Assembly: GCF_900089835.1 (NCBI RefSeq)
Contig: NZ_OANU01000010.1
Coordinates: 19,371 to 83,370, forward strand
Length of the DNA: 64,000 bases
Source of the DNA: Vibrio thalassae
GTDB lineage: Bacteria; Pseudomonadota; Gammaproteobacteria; Enterobacterales; Vibrionaceae
Direction: 5' to 3'
The notes under the pieces were generated by a model, which was not told where the DNA came from, searched no databases, and saw only the letters and a program-made list of their open reading frames with translations. Shown in pieces: positions 63,824 through 64,000 of this stretch. A program made the position numbers and the translations under genes. The stretch's first letter is position 1. Every line of letters begins with the position of its first letter.

Positions 63824-64000
63824 TCCTCAATAAAAGTAAAACAGGGAGCGGTAAGTTTAATTAAGTGAAGCGTTATTCAGAAGAGCATAAGAAAGCAACT
63901 ATTCGCAGGTTTGTTGAAAGTGGTTTATCCTTGCGGGAGTTTGCAGATAATGAAGGTATGCATATCTCTACTCTGCACGATTGGAAGAATAAGTATTTAG
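63798..64000 (+). mobile_element. Insertion sequence interrupting tnsB (left end only)
   Basis: The left boundary is inferred near 63798 (TGTGTCAGGATAGTTGTCGC) because TnsB homology ends at codons just before it. A transposase-type helix-turn-helix gene starts 67 bases inside. The right end and inverted repeat are outside the window, so the family (IS3-like or another with a separate HTH gene) is undetermined. Confidence 0.6.
63865..64000 (+). CDS. Transposase helix-turn-helix protein (3' truncated by window edge)
   Basis: GTG at 63865 opens a frame that stays open to the window end (45 codons seen). The start VKRYSEEHKKATIRRFVES and the motif STLHDWKNKYL match the N-terminal helix-turn-helix of IS transposases (OrfA/HTH_Tnp_1 type), which binds the element's ends. 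The GGGAGCGG about 19 bases upstream is a poor ribosome binding site. The rest of the gene and any catalytic ORF lie beyond the window. Confidence 0.75.
   Translation, partial: MKRYSEEHKKATIRRFVESGLSLREFADNEGMHISTLHDWKNKYL

Larger units (their letters stand above)
61608..64000 (+). mobile_element. Tn7-like transposon inserted downstream of ffs (runs off the window)
   Basis: Starts within about 85 bases of the ffs 3' end and carries tnsA and tnsB in the standard order, reading away from ffs. Tn7-like elements use conserved chromosomal sites, and ffs is one of the documented sites for CRISPR-associated type I-F3 elements. tnsC, tniQ, cas genes, cargo and the far end would be beyond the right edge. 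The exact inner boundary is uncertain; 61608 is my best guess. tnsB is interrupted by an insertion sequence near 63798. Confidence 0.85.

Noticed and set aside
61608..64000. Cas genes or a CRISPR array inside the visible part of the Tn7-like element
   Set aside because: None is present before the window ends; only tnsA, tnsB and the start of an insertion sequence are seen, so the CRISPR association is kept as a hypothesis.

Overview
This window is a stretch of chromosome from a gammaproteobacterium, almost certainly a Vibrio (large chromosome). The evidence is gene content and order: tig-clpP-clpX-lon-hupB-ppiD, a complete menFDHBCE operon, a five-copy tRNA-Tyr array, rhombosortase, a YbaY-type lipoprotein next to an Atl protein, and ffs. 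All assignments were made by reading translations and motifs, without database searches.

Layout. 1-6.2 kb: a TRAP dicarboxylate transporter (dctP partial, dctQ, dctM) facing its own two-component system (dctB-dctD, sigma-54 type). 6.7-15.2 kb: the protein quality-control block (trigger factor, ClpP, ClpX, Lon, HU-beta, PpiD), each unit separated by clear rho-independent terminators. 15.3-20 kb: a small helix-hairpin-helix protein, rhombosortase, TapT, a dGTPase-like HD protein, YfbR and AlaA. 20.2-27.6 kb: the menaquinone operon. 27.6-33.8 kb: a YeiH-type exporter, an MFS-acyltransferase fusion with a TetR regulator, a Tim44-like protein, and a BamA-like barrel gene broken by a one-base frameshift. 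33.9-34.7 kb: five tRNA-Tyr genes in perfect 166-bp tandem units. 35-39.3 kb: an RND efflux pair.

39.7-51.4 kb is a minus-strand accessory catabolic region: a nitrilase-superfamily amidohydrolase, a five-gene peptide-type ABC importer, a MocR/GabR-like regulator, a GABA aminotransferase and a succinate-semialdehyde dehydrogenase. Three copies of a GTACCAG...TGG(T/A)(A/T)CCAG element lie upstream of gabD and of the importer and look like the regulator's operators. The regulator is atypical: serine occupies the usual PLP-lysine position, and it carries a C-terminal extension of about 115 residues. My inference is that the locus takes up and degrades a GABA-yielding amide or peptide.

51.5-61.2 kb holds a secreted multidomain serine hydrolase, a cysteine-desulfhydrase-like enzyme divergent from decR with palindromic sites between them, an Fe-ADH/ALDH pair, tesB, a YbaY lipoprotein, atl and a membrane protein.

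61.4-64.0 kb is the most interesting part. Directly downstream of the SRP RNA gene (ffs) a Tn7-like transposon begins with tnsA and tnsB, both with intact catalytic residues. The ffs 3' side is a known home site of CRISPR-associated type I-F3 Tn7-like elements, so the sequence beyond the right edge may encode tnsC, tniQ, cas genes and a guide array. The tnsB C-terminus appears to be cut off by a second insertion sequence whose first gene runs off the window.
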